Assembly: GCF_033807715.1 (NCBI RefSeq)
Contig: NC_084607.1
Location: forward strand, 21,089,941 to 21,153,940
Length of the DNA: 64,000 bases
Reading direction: 5' to 3'
DNA from: Cololabis saira
Taxonomy: Eukaryota > Chordata > Actinopteri > Beloniformes > Belonidae
The first letter of the stretch is position 1. The number at the start of each line of letters is the position of its first letter. Under the pieces are notes generated by a model. That model was not told the DNA's origin. It saw nothing but the letters and a program-made list of their open reading frames with translations, and ran no database searches. Positions 1 through 11,786 of this stretch are shown here, piece by piece. The position numbers and the translations under genes are program-made.

Positions 1-309
1 ACTCTAAAAAGCTATACAAACTGGTTGAAAAAAATTGTCTCTGAACGCCTTTTTAAATTTAACATACAAGTCAGAAGTTGAACCATACCCCAACTACCAG
101 CTGATCAGTCCCTGACCCTCGACTGTCATAATCTGACATTTCACAAATGACCAGACAAATGTAGGTTTTCTATGTACATGCCATCTCCAGAGCTATGTCC
201 TGTCTAATTAGCATGTAAAGGTGAAGAGTGAAGAATAGGAAGGTGAGCTATTGCCTGCAAATTGCTTTAACAATTTCATTTTTAAGAGGCTTAATGTTTG
301 GCTGGACAT

Positions 310-324
310 GGGTTAGGGTTAGGG
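310..324. repeat. Short telomere-like tract (TTAGGG type)
   Basis: The plus strand reads as two and a half units of GGGTTA. The tract is too short to be a chromosome end, so it is an interstitial telomere-like sequence. Two similar tracts lie at 3421-3495 and 20428-20446. The flanks (1-309 and 325-571) show no gene. Confidence 0.6.
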
Positions 325-571
325 TAAGTGAACATACTGCTGCCCAACATACACCCCACCTCTTCCTTTTGTTTAGGCTTTTGAACAAATGCTGAGACAA
401 ATGCCTTGTTTCTTATCATTGTAATCGGACTCTTGTGTAGACTGATAACAAAGCACACTGTTGAATTATCACTAAGTGTTCCACTCAAACAATAATAAGG
501 ATGATCCATTATTTTAAGACCATGTATAAAAACACCATCTCTCACATCTTTTCTATTTTTTCTCTCAACCA

Positions 572-1150
572 CTAGTATTTTCCCACCTTCTTGTGATCCT
601 TGTTGATGTTGGTGTTGTTTGCGATTGATACATCTATCACTTCTGGTTTCCTTGTAGAATTAGCCAACCACCACAGTATCTCGACGTCTGGATGGTTAGC
701 CATCACCAGTTTATCAGTCCGGATTTGGAAGTCCCACAGGATCTTTGGTCTTTCATTCTTTACCTCTTCTTGAGGTATTTCCGAACTTGGCTTTGGGACT
801 TCCAACCCACACTGTACAGTTTATGTATGTTGTTTTAGCTACTTGGTTGTGTCACTCAATGTATGCTTTACTGGCTACTATCTTGCTTCCTGCGGTGGAT
901 TGTGTCTGGGGCATCTTTGCACAGTCCGCAGCTGCGTCTTGTCTGGTGTTGTAGACCTTGGCCTCCATTCCTCTTGTGCTGCTATGATTAATGCATCTGT
1001 GCTGTCCTTCAGACCAGCCTTATCCACCACTGGTGGAGCCTCTCAATGTCAGCCACTTCTGACATGGGGTGCATATGTTTCTCTATCCATGATGGTTCCT
1101 CTTCCATCTCTGCTGCACTCTCATTTAGAACTGGTGGTCAATGGTCAAAC
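572..1150 (-). pseudogene. R2-type LINE fragment: zinc knuckle remnant and restriction-like endonuclease
   Basis: Read on the minus strand, the open stretch 805-572 contains KILWDFQIRTDKLVMANHPD followed by VIDVSI. This PD...D arrangement is typical of the C-terminal restriction-like endonuclease of R2/NeSL/Rex6-class LINEs, which nicks the target DNA. Upstream (about 1150-810) broken frames still give DKAGLKDSTDALIIAAQEE and pieces of a Cys-rich knuckle, the order expected in front of the endonuclease. Stops and frameshifts between the pieces show that the copy is dead. The reverse transcriptase and the 5' part are missing. The exact clade is not certain. Confidence 0.6.
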
Positions 1151-1377
1151 CTTTGACTGGTGTATATATACTAGGTGTATATATATGTAGATACAGTTAA
1201 CTATTTAACTAACTTTATTTTTCAGACTATTTTGATGGTGAGAAATGCTCCTAATTTTGAAACACATGAGAAATAGGCAAATAAGCTTAAAGCATGAGCT
1301 TGCAAAAGTAACTCCACACCAATGATTTTTAGGTAACACCAGAAAGATTTTTCAGCTGCATGTTTTTGGGAAGCGGC

Positions 1378-1507
1378 TTCAAATCATCAGTCCACTGAAT
1401 TGGAATTCATCATGTGTAATCAGAGCCTTGAATGGTGTGAGTAGATGGGATACCTTCTACCCGGTAGATTTTTGTCATTATTCTTTGGTTTGATAATGGC
1501 TTTCTCT
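1378..1507 (+). repeat. Left arm of a ~125-bp inverted repeat flanking the LINE at 1509-3420
   Basis: This arm matches the reverse complement of 3500-3624 with only small indels and a few substitutions. The shared core includes ATCAGTCCACTGAA, CATGTGTAATCAGAGCC and GATTTTTGTCATTATTC. The two arms probably belonged to one palindromic DNA element that was split by the LINE. No terminal repeats or target duplication could be fixed for the parent element. Confidence 0.7.
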
Positions 1508-1508
1508 A

Positions 1509-3420
1509 TGTATTTTATTTATTTATTTATTTTTTTTTTATTGTATTTTTATATTTTCAGACACAAAAAGAGGGGTATACCTTAGATACATAGAACACAA
1601 ACCCCCACCACTCAATTTCCAAAAATTAAAAAAAAAAAAAAAAAAAAAGTCAAAGTCCATACATACCAAAACATATTTCATAGTGCTATAATCATGCCAA
1701 ATATACTAACCAAAAATTCTACTCAATGCACTAATTGAGAATACCAGATAGTCCTACCCTATCTGTTCTATCAATGACTGAAATAATAATTAAATAGTTA
1801 AATAATATTCCTACCTACTTCTTGATGAAGGGGACTTATCAAAATGTCATTACTTTCTTATCCTAAGTTGGGGCTGGTCCGTTAAAGAACAAAAATGATA
1901 CCCAAATATATACCCTCAAAACACAATGAAAACAAAACCAAAAAAATACCTAACAAAACAAAACAGACATAAACAGTGGGAAAACCCCACTTAAAACAAA
2001 CACGACAACAAAACAATACAAACCATTGCACTCAGGTCTTATCATTGTCACTATGCCTTACAATTACCTACGGATTTCTTAAAATCAAATTCTGTATGAG
2101 ATTGCCATATTTTTAAAAAGTCTGAGGATTTGCCTTTGCTCTTGTAGTAAATATTGTCAAGTGTAAGGTAGCTTGAGAGTTCGTTCCACCAATGGGCTAA
2201 TACTGGGGGTTTAGATTGTTTCCAATTTAAGGTTATACATTTCCTGGCTGCCAACATAGCAAGATCTATATATTTGCATTGATATTTGTTCCACTTGTCT
2301 GACATACTAGTTCCCAAAAGACATAAACGAGGTGACAAAGAGACAACTACACGTAAACATTGAGATATCAGCTTGGTAACAGAATTCCAAAAAAAGGAAA
2401 GTGCATCACATGACCAAAACATATGAAAAAAAGTTCCTTTTTGTTTCTTGCAACGCCAGCATAGAAATGACATCTAACTGTTCATTTTATGCAATTTCTC
2501 TGGTGTATAATAAATCCTGTGTGTCATCTTAAAAATAGCTAGTTTATGCCTTAAATTGTAAGAACATTTATGAACTTGCCTACAAATGTAAGACCAATCC
2601 TCTTTCTGTAAATCAATATGGAGATCTTGTTCCCACCTACATCTTAAATTGTCTGTATTTATAACAGAACAGTCAACAAAAATATTATAGATCTTAGATA
2701 TACTTTTTTCATTGTTCTGTTCCTTATTGTTTAATATAATATCAATTTTTGATGGTGTGGGTTCTTGAAGAGAACCATTTTCCTTATTTACTACGTGTCT
2801 TATTTGAAAAAAACGATATAAGTGTGAAGAAGGCAATCCATATTTCCGTTGTAGTTGAGCAAATGAAAGAAATGTCCTATTTTCAAACAAATGACAGAAT
2901 TCCTGGATACCTTTATCATACCAAAATTTAAAGGTGTCATCCTTACAGCATGCAATACTTGGATTCTTCCAAATTGGGGAAAAGGGAGAAAGGGCAATCT
3001 TATAACCTAACTGTTTATGAGATAATTTCCAGATATTAAGACTATTTAATATAACAGGATTCTTAATTATTTTATTCACATCTTTAAACTTAATATATGG
3101 TAAATGTTCCAAGCTGTACGGAAAGGTATCCAAGGATTCTATTCTTTTCCATGAGCATGAATTATTTAAAAACCATTGTTTAAATTGAGTAAGTTGAGAT
3201 GACAAAAAATAATAGTAAAAATTGGGAAGTTTCAGGCCACCAGATTCATATGGTAAATTTAACACGGACATCCGAACACGTGGGGTTTTATTATTCCATA
3301 TAAAAGAAGAAACTATCTCTCTATGTATTTTAACCCAGCTACTGCTATTGAAAATGAAACTTAGGCTGAATAGATGGTTGGTCACCATTCTACGCTCAAC
3401 TACACAACACAAATACAAAT
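1509..3420 (-). mobile_element. L1/Tx1-like LINE, 5' truncated
   Basis: The element runs on the minus strand. Its 3' end is an A-rich tail seen on the plus strand as TTTATTTATTTATTT near 1515-1540, followed inward by about 500 bp of 3' UTR with another poly-A run (1628-1648). The coding part is the C-terminal third of ORF2 (2051-3418). The endonuclease and reverse transcriptase are absent, which fits the usual 5' truncation of LINE insertions. The 5' junction falls directly on a telomere-like tract at 3421. Confidence 0.75.
2051..3418 (-). pseudogene. L1/Tx1-like ORF2, C-terminal region with one in-frame stop
   Basis: Two adjacent open stretches, 3418-2474 and 2473-2051, are in the same frame and separated only by one stop codon at 2474-2476. 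The first contains GGLKLPNFYYYFLSSQL, the conserved post-RT block of L1-type ORF2. The second begins with CWRCKKQKGTFFHMFWSC, the C-x2-C...H-x4-C zinc knuckle near the ORF2 C-terminus. Apart from that single nonsense change the 455-codon region is open, so the copy is not very old. The product would have bound nucleic acid as part of the retrotransposition complex, but this truncated copy cannot work alone. Confidence 0.75.
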
Positions 3421-3495
3421 TCTAACCCTAACCCTCACCCTAAAACCTAATCCTAACCCTCACCCTAAACCTAACCTTAACCTAAACCCTGAACC
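3421..3495. repeat. Degenerate telomere-like array (CCCTAA)n
   Basis: The plus strand shows about ten imperfect units such as CCCTAA, CCCTCA, CCTTAA and CCTAAT. It sits exactly between the truncated 5' end of the LINE and the right inverted-repeat arm. It could be filler added at the LINE 5' junction, or an older interstitial telomere tract used as a landing site. Confidence 0.75.
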
Positions 3496-3499
3496 CGAA

Positions 3500-3624
3500 G
3501 AGAAAGCCATTATCAACCCAAAGAATAATGACAAAAATCTCCCGGGTAGACAGTATCCCATCTACTCACACCATTCAAGGCTCTGATTACACATGATAAA
3601 TTCAGTGGACTGATAGCATTTGAA
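3500..3624 (-). repeat. Right arm of the inverted repeat flanking the LINE
   Basis: Reverse complement of the arm at 1378-1507. The left arm carries a few extra bases near GAATTGGAATTC. Together the arms show that the LINE and telomere-like tract interrupt an older palindromic element. Confidence 0.7.
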
Positions 3625-3769
3625 ACGGGTGTTTTGGGCAATTTTGCTGTAACTCTGGAAGTTTGAGTTTAATCTTCGTGTCATCTGATTAGGCTAACTT
3701 CTTCCACATACTTTTTTAATTTCTGAAGCTTCTTAGTGAACTCGTAATATGTGTGCAATTTAAAAAAAA

Positions 3770-4350
3770 AAAAAAAAAGATTTTGTGCAAAAGCACAAAA
3801 ATGTACCATTGAGATTTTTGTAGCATGAAGAACTTGACATGGATAGATGCTCTTCACAACTGGTTTGTAAAGATTGGCACTCTGCCCCTTTCTTGTGACA
3901 TTTTATTAACAGTACATTCACAAATAATGGATTGAAAGGTGATCCATGGCATAGTCATAGGATTTGATGTTTTTTATTTATAATCCAATCATTGCTTCTC
4001 CTGAACTTTGTCCTTGACTTGCTTGGGGAGTTTCTTAGTCTTCATTATGCTGTTCGCTGATGGATGTTGCAGACTTTGGAGCGCTTTATAACAGATGTCT
4101 ATACATATGCTGAGGTCATGTGGCACTCATAACGCTCACAAATGTACTTTACAGAATGAATTATGTGATTTCTTAAGAGTACCTGGCAGTATCCCATTTT
4201 TGACTTCAAAGCCAAAACAAATTTTTCTTTAATGTTGCTTCGCTAATGAGTCGTTACATAAACATCCCAAATAGATTTGAAATACAGGCTATATCAAAAC
4301 AAAAATGGGAAAATCTCCAACGGGGAGATTTTTTTTCAAAGCACTGTATT
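3770..4350 (-). mobile_element. Tc1-like transposon fragment
   Basis: The outer end at 4329-4350 reads on the minus strand as TACAGTGCTTTGAAAAAAAA, a terminus typical of fish Tc1-like elements, next to TA-rich flank. Inside is the degraded N-terminus of a Tc1 transposase (3800-4045). The other end is missing, so this is a partial dead copy. Confidence 0.7.
3800..4045 (-). pseudogene. Tc1-like transposase N-terminus, broken
   Basis: Translation from the ATG at 4045 on the minus strand gives MKTKKLPKQVKDKVQEKQ and then a stop. After frame changes, further pieces match the rest of the family N-terminus: a TFQSIICECTV segment where the second helix-turn-helix is expected, and a GRVPIFTNQL segment where the GRP-like linker is expected. 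Several stops separate the blocks. The DDE catalytic domain is absent. In an intact element this region binds the TIRs. Confidence 0.65.
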
Positions 4351-7300
4351 ACTAAAATATATGCATATGATAATGGAAACTGTTTCTCAAAAACACAAAA
4401 GTGGTGTAAAAAAACATAATTTTACTTCCTCTAAGTGAAAATTTGTATTTGTTCCGTACTAGAAAAACTTTTCTTATCATAAAAATGATCTGTACACAAA
4501 TGTCAGGTGAAGTCTAAAATAAAGTGTGGAAATAATGATGCACTTAAGTGTAATGAAATTTCAGTGATTGCATCTCCTCCCATGCAACCTACACAGGAAA
4601 TAAAGGAAACAGTGACTTGTTCTCACACTGCGAGAACTTTTCCCTCTGCTTTTCTTCCACACTGGCCAGTGTCCAAGAACAGTCACAGTGGTTTCTGAAT
4701 AACCCAAGCTGGCCAGAACCATTCTGGGGAAATCCACATTTTACCACAGCTGACCATACACACCCACTCGTCTGAATTCCACAGTTTGACCTCACACAAG
4801 TTGACACAGACTTGTGACTGCATGTCACACAGGCCAACACAAACAGCAACAGTATGCCACCCACACAACCCCAGATATCCAAAGCTTTCATTTCATGTTG
4901 TAAAAATCTAAACATAAACTTGATTGTGGTTTAGTTATGTGTCGACACATGCATTAACAGACACAGACACAGCAATTCACATGAACGCGGGGGTGGGGTG
5001 GGGGGGCACGCTGTCATCCAAATGAACATGATCATGCACGTGCTGTCTTACCAGATTTTCCCTCCTGAACACGTTCTTTGACTCGTGTCATAAACCACAG
5101 CTGCGGTTTCAATTAATCATGGACAGACAGAACAGCTCTAGTTTTTAAATAGTTGACAATAACAAATACATTTTAATTAAGTGCAAAATGGTGTAGGTTT
5201 TTGGTATTTGTGAGTCTTGTAATTGTTAGTAACTGCAATGAGCCTGTTTTGCATTGCATATTTTTACACAACAGGACTGCAGGCGTGTTACTAAAACTTT
5301 CAATGCATGTTCAAAATTCAGCTTAGATTTGTACTTGTACTTTATCACAACAACGTGTGTGAGATGCCTGGTCCTTTTTAGGGCTGGTAGTGCTGCTTTG
5401 TGCTGAACTTGACTACCAGAGCAGCACTACTGTCTGATTTTACCAAGAAATTGGGCTCTGTACCCTGGTCGAATGGGGGGAGGAGCAAAATAAGGTAATT
5501 CCAGAACTTGAAAAATTCCCAGTGACCCATTGTTAGAGACCTTAAACAGGTTTTCGCCATGCAAATGGATGGCTCAGGCGTGGGCAGTGGGGCAGTGCTG
5601 CTAAAGGGGTACAGTGTGTGGCTTACATAAGCCCAGGTAGACTCAATATGCAGCTGCGGAGCTATAGTGTTTAGTTGTAGAGTGGGAACTGGACTCTTTG
5701 AAAGGGAGGGACTTCAGGGGGACCGATCATCACACCATGCAGTGGCTGGGGCGCATTAAGGACTCGTATACATGCTGTTTTCTGGCCCTTGAACCCTACT
5801 GCATGACCGTGTGGTACAGGGTGGGGAAACTGAACAGCTGATTTTCAGCTGACTTTCAGTCTCACTACATCAGTGGTGAGACTACACATTTCTCTACCTC
5901 TACCTAACTACACATTAGGGTTCTTTGCAGATTAAAGAAGTCTTGCTGTTTTGATAACCAGATCCTAAGGGTGAGTTTCTGGATTGGACCAACTCTTTTT
6001 TTTATTCAGAGATTCATCCAAGGCCCACTGTCAGATTCCCTGGTCTCAAGAGTCCAAGAAAGAAATATCTTTCTCCACAAAAATTAGATTTTACTATGGT
6101 TTTTCCATTTTTACTTTTTATTTAGTTATTTTTTTAATACTCTAGCCATGTTCAAACACCTCATGAGTTAACACCTGGGTGGAGCATGTGCAGCAAGTGG
6201 CTGTGGTGCCTTAGTCACTGTGGTAGTCTGGGTTTACTGCCAAGTCAAAGACATATGCAACTGGATGTTAGGAGATACTGAATCTGGGGTGTCACTTAGG
6301 TCATGGGCAAGTGTAGCCTCACGTGGAGAAAACTGCCCCAGACCAATAAAAGAGGTGATATGGTTCCTCGGGCCTCCCAGGTATGACCAGAGTTTTATTA
6401 TTTTGATGCCCTTGTTTCTGTTCAGCTGTTCAGAGAGAGATGACAGCATGAGTGGTTCAGGGAACAGTATAAGGTAAAGTGGATTTCCATGAATATACAA
6501 TGTGTTTCCAATAAGTCCCTCTGTCTTTAGACAAAGTAGTGTGCTCAGGCCCTGGGCACTACATACCTGGAGCGGCTAAAGGACAAAGCTTCTCCAACAT
6601 TTTATGTTCTTTTTTGTGAAAGTAAAAATAAAACAACTCTTGCTGTATTGTAATCTGCAGGGTAGTTAGGAGGAGCCCTTGAAAGTCACTGGATCTTGTT
6701 ACCCTTTTTTGTGACTCAACCTAACCAGAGTTTTCTGCTTCTCCATGCATGTGCTTCCACGCAAGCTCACACTTTTTCCACTCTATTGAAGACGCTAATG
6801 CTTTTATCACAGCTGAAGTGTTTTGTACTCATGCGAAATGCCTCCTCACCACAATCCCCCTGACTTCATGTCTCATCCCAGATTTTGAACACAGTTTCCC
6901 CCCTGTGCCTTTTTGACTGAGAGTAATTTGCAATGCACACGGTCCAACAATACAGTGGAGACTGGGGGAAAAAAGTGAACTGGTACAGGGGCTAATGCAC
7001 TTTTATTTCATTGAGTAGCACTGCTTGGCAAAACCACCGTAGCACATACCCAGGGTAATGGCTTAACAAATCAGATCTGTCAGACTATCAACACTTGCCA
7101 CTTTTACCTCCTATGCAGGTAAAGAGAGAGCTAACTCACCAAGGTAGCGTAGAGTTCAGACATTTACTGCCCTTCAGTAAGAACAGATGAAATTATTGGT
7201 AATTTGTTAAAAAAAAGAATCTGTTCAAAGATATATGCATTTTACATAAATTTACATAAATCCGAGACCATGCTCCTACCTAACAATTATGATTTAAAAT

Positions 7301-7675
7301 TATTTCTTAAAAATCAACCAATCTACCATTTTTTCCTAACATGACAAAAGTAAAACATGTTGTTAAATGTTATATTTTATTTCAAAGTAATGCTGAAACT
7401 ATTGCTCTTAGCTTGCCTAAAAATAAACAATGAGACCTTTTTTTTTAAAGAATTTGTTGCTTTTCTGTTCATTAATTTAGCTCATTAAGAGTTATGATCA
7501 TAGCAAATATTCTGATGAGTCTTATTGCCTTTAGAGACTATTGAATTCCTGAATCCATTAAAAAACACGATATACATATAATGACAAAAATCAGGAGTTG
7601 CAGCCTACTGTATAATGGTTGTCTTACATCACTTCAGAGTGAAATACCGTACTTTATATGTATGTATGTAATAGT
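4351..7675. other. No gene recognised
   Basis: This AT-rich stretch has only short chance reading frames. One small perfect hairpin, AGTCTCAC...GTGAGACT, lies at 5861-5883. I see no TIRs, long repeats or convincing exons. Confidence 0.5.
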
Positions 7676-7722
7676 TTATTATTCAGAAAATATATATATG
7701 TATGTATGTATATGTGTGTATA

Positions 7723-7762
<40 letters not shown>
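7660..7762. repeat. TATG/TA microsatellite
   Basis: TATG repeats (7660-7671 and 7699-7710) pass into a (TA)n run at 7726-7760. The run directly abuts the terminus of a hAT fragment at 7763. Confidence 0.85.
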
Positions 7763-7763
<1 letters not shown>

Positions 7764-8115
7764 AGGGCTGTCAAAGTTAATAACGCGTTAACGCTTGTAA
7801 TTTCGACAATTTTTTTAATGCACGATTAACGTGCAGGATAAAAAAAAACAAAACGCACATTATATAATTTCTGGCGCTCGACGGCACCCGTAGTTTGAGG
7901 AAAATTATTGTGAACTGAAAGATGGAGAATGAAAAGGGACTTTTGAACGGCTAGTTCACTTTCAAAAAGATGCCAGATGGTTTGCTGGACAGGACTAAAG
8001 TTATTTGCATGTACTGTCGATTTGAAATTAATTACCATCGAAGTACGTCGAGTCTCCAAATACCACTTGCAGCCAAACACACGGCTGATGCAGAGAGCGC
8101 GCCACTCTGAATTTG
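7763..8115 (+). mobile_element. hAT transposon 5' fragment
   Basis: The left terminus TAGGGCTGTCAAAG followed by an AACGCGTTAACGC-rich subterminal region is typical of a common fish hAT family with ZBED1-like transposase. A BED-finger exon follows at 7922-8083. I found no matching right terminus, so the copy is truncated. Confidence 0.65.
7922..8083 (+). pseudogene. hAT transposase BED zinc-finger exon, broken
   Basis: The frame starts MENEKGLLNG and meets a TAG at 7952. The same frame then continues KKMPDGLLDRTKVICMYC and on to INYHRSTSSL, the first half of a BED finger with its C-x2-C pair. The His pair expected in a YHL..KH context is disrupted by small indels (LQIPLAAKH is read instead). 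BED fingers bind the transposon ends. With a stop, a frameshift and no catalytic domain, this is a relic. Confidence 0.65.
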
Positions 8116-8711
8116 CGATAAAGGTAGCCCTGTGGGAGGTCAGTGTTTCTATTAAATTGTGTTTTTCTCTGCATGAGTGTAACTCTCCTGGTTTCCTTTC
8201 CATAACATTGTATATTGTCCTATGAGACTTCTCTTCAAAACAACGAAAAAAGAAAATGTCAACTTTGAAGAAGATGGCCAAATACATCTTCAGTTATTGA
8301 CACATTTTTGGGATTGCTGCCCAGACAATAGTCAGATGATGAAGGCAGCGGATAATCATTTAAATGATTAATTATTGAATGCAGTAATGCATAATGATTA
8401 AGTAGTGTCATAGAACAACTACATCGTATTAATGAGGCCAAAAACAGCTGGAAACTAGATTTGGGTGACTTTAGATTGACCAGCTACGTCACATCCAGAG
8501 CCGCCAGAGACTTGTAATTGCACAAAAAGCATGTCCATTACACTTTTGTGATAATTGTGATAATTGAATTGCCTCAACGACCACTTTGTGAAAGCATAAA
8601 AAAGCTTTTGCAATATTTGGGAGTATTTTTCGAATTAGAGCTGTTTCGATAAGAGGATTTCTTTTTTGATATTTGGCTTTTATGCAATTCTAGGGGTAAT
8701 GGAAACACGAC

Positions 8712-8746
8712 ATCTATCTATCTATCCATCTATCTATCTATCTATC
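8712..8746. repeat. (TCTA)n microsatellite
   Basis: About nine TCTA units with one TCCA interruption. Bases 8500-8710 upstream show no gene. Confidence 0.85.
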
Positions 8747-9028
8747 ATGCACTTTACTGACTTTGAAACAGCTTTATGAGAGCTGCAGAGAATGGAGCTC
8801 CCATGGAGAGGTTATATTTGGCCACCTCAGCATCTCTTTGAAGCTTCAACTCAGTATGGTTCCTCTAACAGCCCAGGCACATTGTGTGATGCGTTCATAT
8901 TTTTATGTATCCTCCCAAGAAATTAAAACACTAACACAAGATGTATACCACAAGAGAAGCTCATGTAACTGTAGTTTGAATATTATACAGTATTATACCC
9001 CCAAATCGACGGACACAGTTGCAGACTA

Positions 9029-9365
9029 ACACCGTGCCCTAACTGCATGCGACGCGAGTGTCAGCGACAAAAACAATTCCATTGCTTTATTTTCTACTGG
9101 ACTGTCCAAACTGGCCATGAGTGACACAGCGCTGCGACGCGGTGCGCCGTTTTGAGCTGAACATTTGTCGTACGCCCTGCTTCGCGTTGAAAGCCGGTTG
9201 AAAGCGCTGTAGGAAACAGTCATGGATGAGGAACAGCTGATCCAGTTAGTTGAAATGAGAAGTTATCTCTATGATACCTCCTCATTTCACTACAAAAACC
9301 TCAATAAAGCGGCAGCTGGCTGGATGGAGATCGCCAGGGAGATGGAAGTTTCTGATAAGGTAATA
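9029..9365 (+). mobile_element. Harbinger-like transposon 5' fragment with MADF exon
   Basis: A GC- and CpG-rich segment starting near ACCGTGCCCTAACTGC stands out from the AT-rich surroundings and leads into an ATG at 9222. The exon encodes a MADF-type domain, the accessory DNA-binding protein of ISL2EU/Harbinger-like elements. The copy ends in a short AATAAG-rich repeat after the splice donor. No transposase or second terminus is visible. Confidence 0.5.
9222..9359 (+). CDS. MADF domain N-terminal exon of a Harbinger-like accessory protein
   Basis: The exon starts MDEEQLIQLVEMRSYLYDTS and continues through FHYKNLNKAAAGWMEIAREM, the first two helices of a MADF (Myb/SANT-related) domain. It ends ...SDK followed by a consensus donor AAG|GTAATA at 9359/9360. 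In active elements this protein brings the DDE transposase to the TIRs and into the nucleus. Later exons are not present, so the gene is truncated. A host MADF gene is possible but less likely given the TE-like GC-rich leader. Confidence 0.55.
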
Positions 9366-9420
9366 AGATATAATAATAAGATAATATATAATAATAATAA
9401 GATAATATTTCTTTCTGCCA

Positions 9421-9541
9421 CTTTATTGGGATCTTATTCTGTCTTTCATAGTTGAAGTGTACCTATGATGAAAATTATAGGCCTCTCATCTTTTTAAGTG
9501 GAACAATTGGTGGCTGACTAAATACTTTTTGTCCCATTGTA
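9421..9541 (-). mobile_element. Solo end of a Tc1-like element
   Basis: On the minus strand, starting at 9541, the sequence begins TACAATGGGACAAAAAGTAT and continues with TTTAGTCAGCCACCAATTGT and a GATGAGAGGCCTATAA block. This is the terminal segment of a widespread fish Tc1-like family. Only about 120 bp remains. Confidence 0.7.
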
Positions 9542-10690
9542 TGTATATAATTTTGAGATTTCAGATTGTATGTGATTAACAGTCTTCATTTCCACTTTAT
9601 TGTGTTTTTTTGCATCATACTTGAATTGGAGGTGTTTGATAAAGTGACACTACTTTGTTTGGCTTGAGGGTGGCCACATGTAAAAGATGAGTCATCAAGT
9701 CATCAAGTGACCTTTTGAGAATTCAACAGCAAGTTGTTATGGAAAAGTACTCGCTAAAAAGAGTTGGAAATAAGTCAGGAAAGGCTTTAAAATGACATTC
9801 ACTTACACTGTATATTACAAAAAAGAAAACTGAAACTGAAAGCCTCACAAAAAAAAAACAAAAAAAACCCGAAATGATGGTTACCATTAATTTCAGTTTT
9901 ATTGAGAAAAAGGCTGAAGTGTTTTGACTGTCAGTTTTAGTGGGTTTTTTTTTGTTGTTGTTTTTTTGTTTAATTGCCAGCACCCTTGACCATGTTATAT
10001 CAATGCATCTCTGAGTGATTGAAAACTACAGCAAAGCTGATGACCAACTATTGACAGTACAGACCTTGTTAGGACTGCGATGCAACCTTTTCAATTTCTT
10101 GGTAATACATTTTTTAATACCGATAAAATATGTGCATTGTGTGTAATTAAGTTGGTTGATTCACATAATGTAAGAATGCGATACATGGTGGTCAGCCAAA
10201 TGAATAGAAGTTACAATGATCAGTCGGTAATGTGACGCATGAGGAGTGTGGCTGTGAGCTGGAGAAGGTTGCCCAAATAGCTCCCGTATAGCATTACCCT
10301 TTCTGTCAGAGTCACTCGTTTTTTCTTCCTTCTCTCGATTGTGAGTTCCTTTCAGGAAACTCAAAGATAATTGATTTCTTTTGCGTTACACAAGCTAATA
10401 TTCAAACCCTGCCAGCTCCTGACATTTGGAGTGTTGAGCACTGCTAATCCTGTCACCATCCATATATTGTATTCTGAGACCTGCTCGTCCTCTGCCACTG
10501 AGCAATAATGGCTTATTTGCTTAGCTTGCTAAATGAAGTGTATAATGGAACATGGTTTTTGTTTTCCATATTTTTTGAATGAAAGCCAGCTGAGTTTGTG
10601 TAATGAATAGCACTTTTTCAGGTCCATGTCACAACTGACATGTTTTGCAGGCTAGTTTTTTAGGGTCACAGTTGGTGGCACAATGTTTTC

Positions 10691-10725
10691 AGTAGTTTAT
10701 ACATTTTTAGTAAAAATGTACTACT
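10691..10725. repeat. Hairpin 1 (35 bp)
   Basis: AGTAG...TACATTTTT is followed, after the three-base loop AGT, by AAAAATGTA...CTACT. The inner nine pairs are perfect and the outer five match after a short bulge. Confidence 0.65.
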
Positions 10726-10730
10726 AGCTG

Positions 10731-10807
10731 ATCTTACAAACAGTTGAAAAAATACATTTTGTACTGACATGTCAGTGAAAATTGTATTTGTTCAACTGTT
10801 TGTGAGA
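10731..10807. repeat. Hairpin 2: ~38-bp arms, almost no loop
   Basis: The left arm (ATCTTACAAACAGTTGAA...GTACTGAC) pairs with the right arm (GTCAGTG...TTCAACTGTTTGTGAGAT) with roughly five mismatches, centred on ACATGT. The absence of a loop fits a fold-back element or a palindromic duplication better than a microRNA precursor. Confidence 0.7.
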
Positions 10808-11786
10808 TAATTAAAAAGAAAACATGGATAGAATAATTTCTGATTGTTATTGTTATTAGGTTGCCATAGTGTACCTTTTCAGAAATAACATTTTTACAAG
10901 GGATACATCATTGGTATTTCTCAAGATTTCCATGATGTCAAAGAAATGGAAATGTTTTTCCTTTTCCATTACAGCAATGGTCAGTGTGTAAAATAACTGT
11001 AATTGAAAAGCCATATGTAACTTGGCAATGTGCTATGTGTTTGTGATTTGTTTAATGCTTGTGTTAGAGCGGTGACAAGACAACTATGACCAGTAGAAGA
11101 TGTCATCCCCCGTTATATGTCAAATGCTGTCTCAAAAAGAAAATGAGAAACTTCCTTTCTGCTTACTTAGATGAGGTATCCTAGACCTAAGTAAAAGCTT
11201 TCAACAAATTGTCAGTGTGGGCTGAGACATGTTGAAAAGAAACAACGATGGCTTTCATCTGAAATAAATCTATGTTCTTACAGGAGACTGTAATCAGAAA
11301 TTGGTTGCTGAGAAGGAAATAAGATTGCGCTGTACAGCTGCTGAATATATATTTCTTATTTTATTCTCAATGTTTAAATTAGACTTTGTGAAAGCTGCAA
11401 AGTGGATGTGAATTTAACAGTAACTAAGCTAATTTATGACTGAGGATCCTAGTCTTTTTTTGCATGCTTCCAACTCTAAATTAGTTTCAGGAGTTATTCT
11501 ATCATCAGGATTAAATGATATCTTAGATTATCTGAATTCAATTTTTTTTGTGATCAACTGTTTTTTATTATTTTGTTGATGCATACAATTAAATCGAACA
11601 GTTATGGACGCAATTGTATAGCAATTGTATAGCATAATTCACCCGTCCCCCCACCCACCCTGTAGCGATCCAACAAGACAACAATAAGACAACAGGACAA
11701 AACAAGCAAGACAAGAAAAGCAAAAAAAAAAAAAAAAATACAAATAAATAAAAAAAATAAAAAATAAATAAATAATTGATAAATGT

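Larger units (their letters stand above)
9545..11555. other. Non-coding stretch; only hairpins noted
   Basis: AT-rich DNA with no reading frame of interest. It holds two adjacent inverted repeats, listed separately at 10691-10725 and 10731-10807. Confidence 0.5.

Noticed and set aside
4589..4915. 108-codon minus-strand frame with a hydrophobic, Cys-rich stretch
   Set aside because: Several overlapping frames are equally open here, and no signal peptide-plus-domain or splice structure supports a gene.
10731..10807. MicroRNA precursor
   Set aside because: The arms are continuous with almost no loop, and no known mature sequence is recognised.
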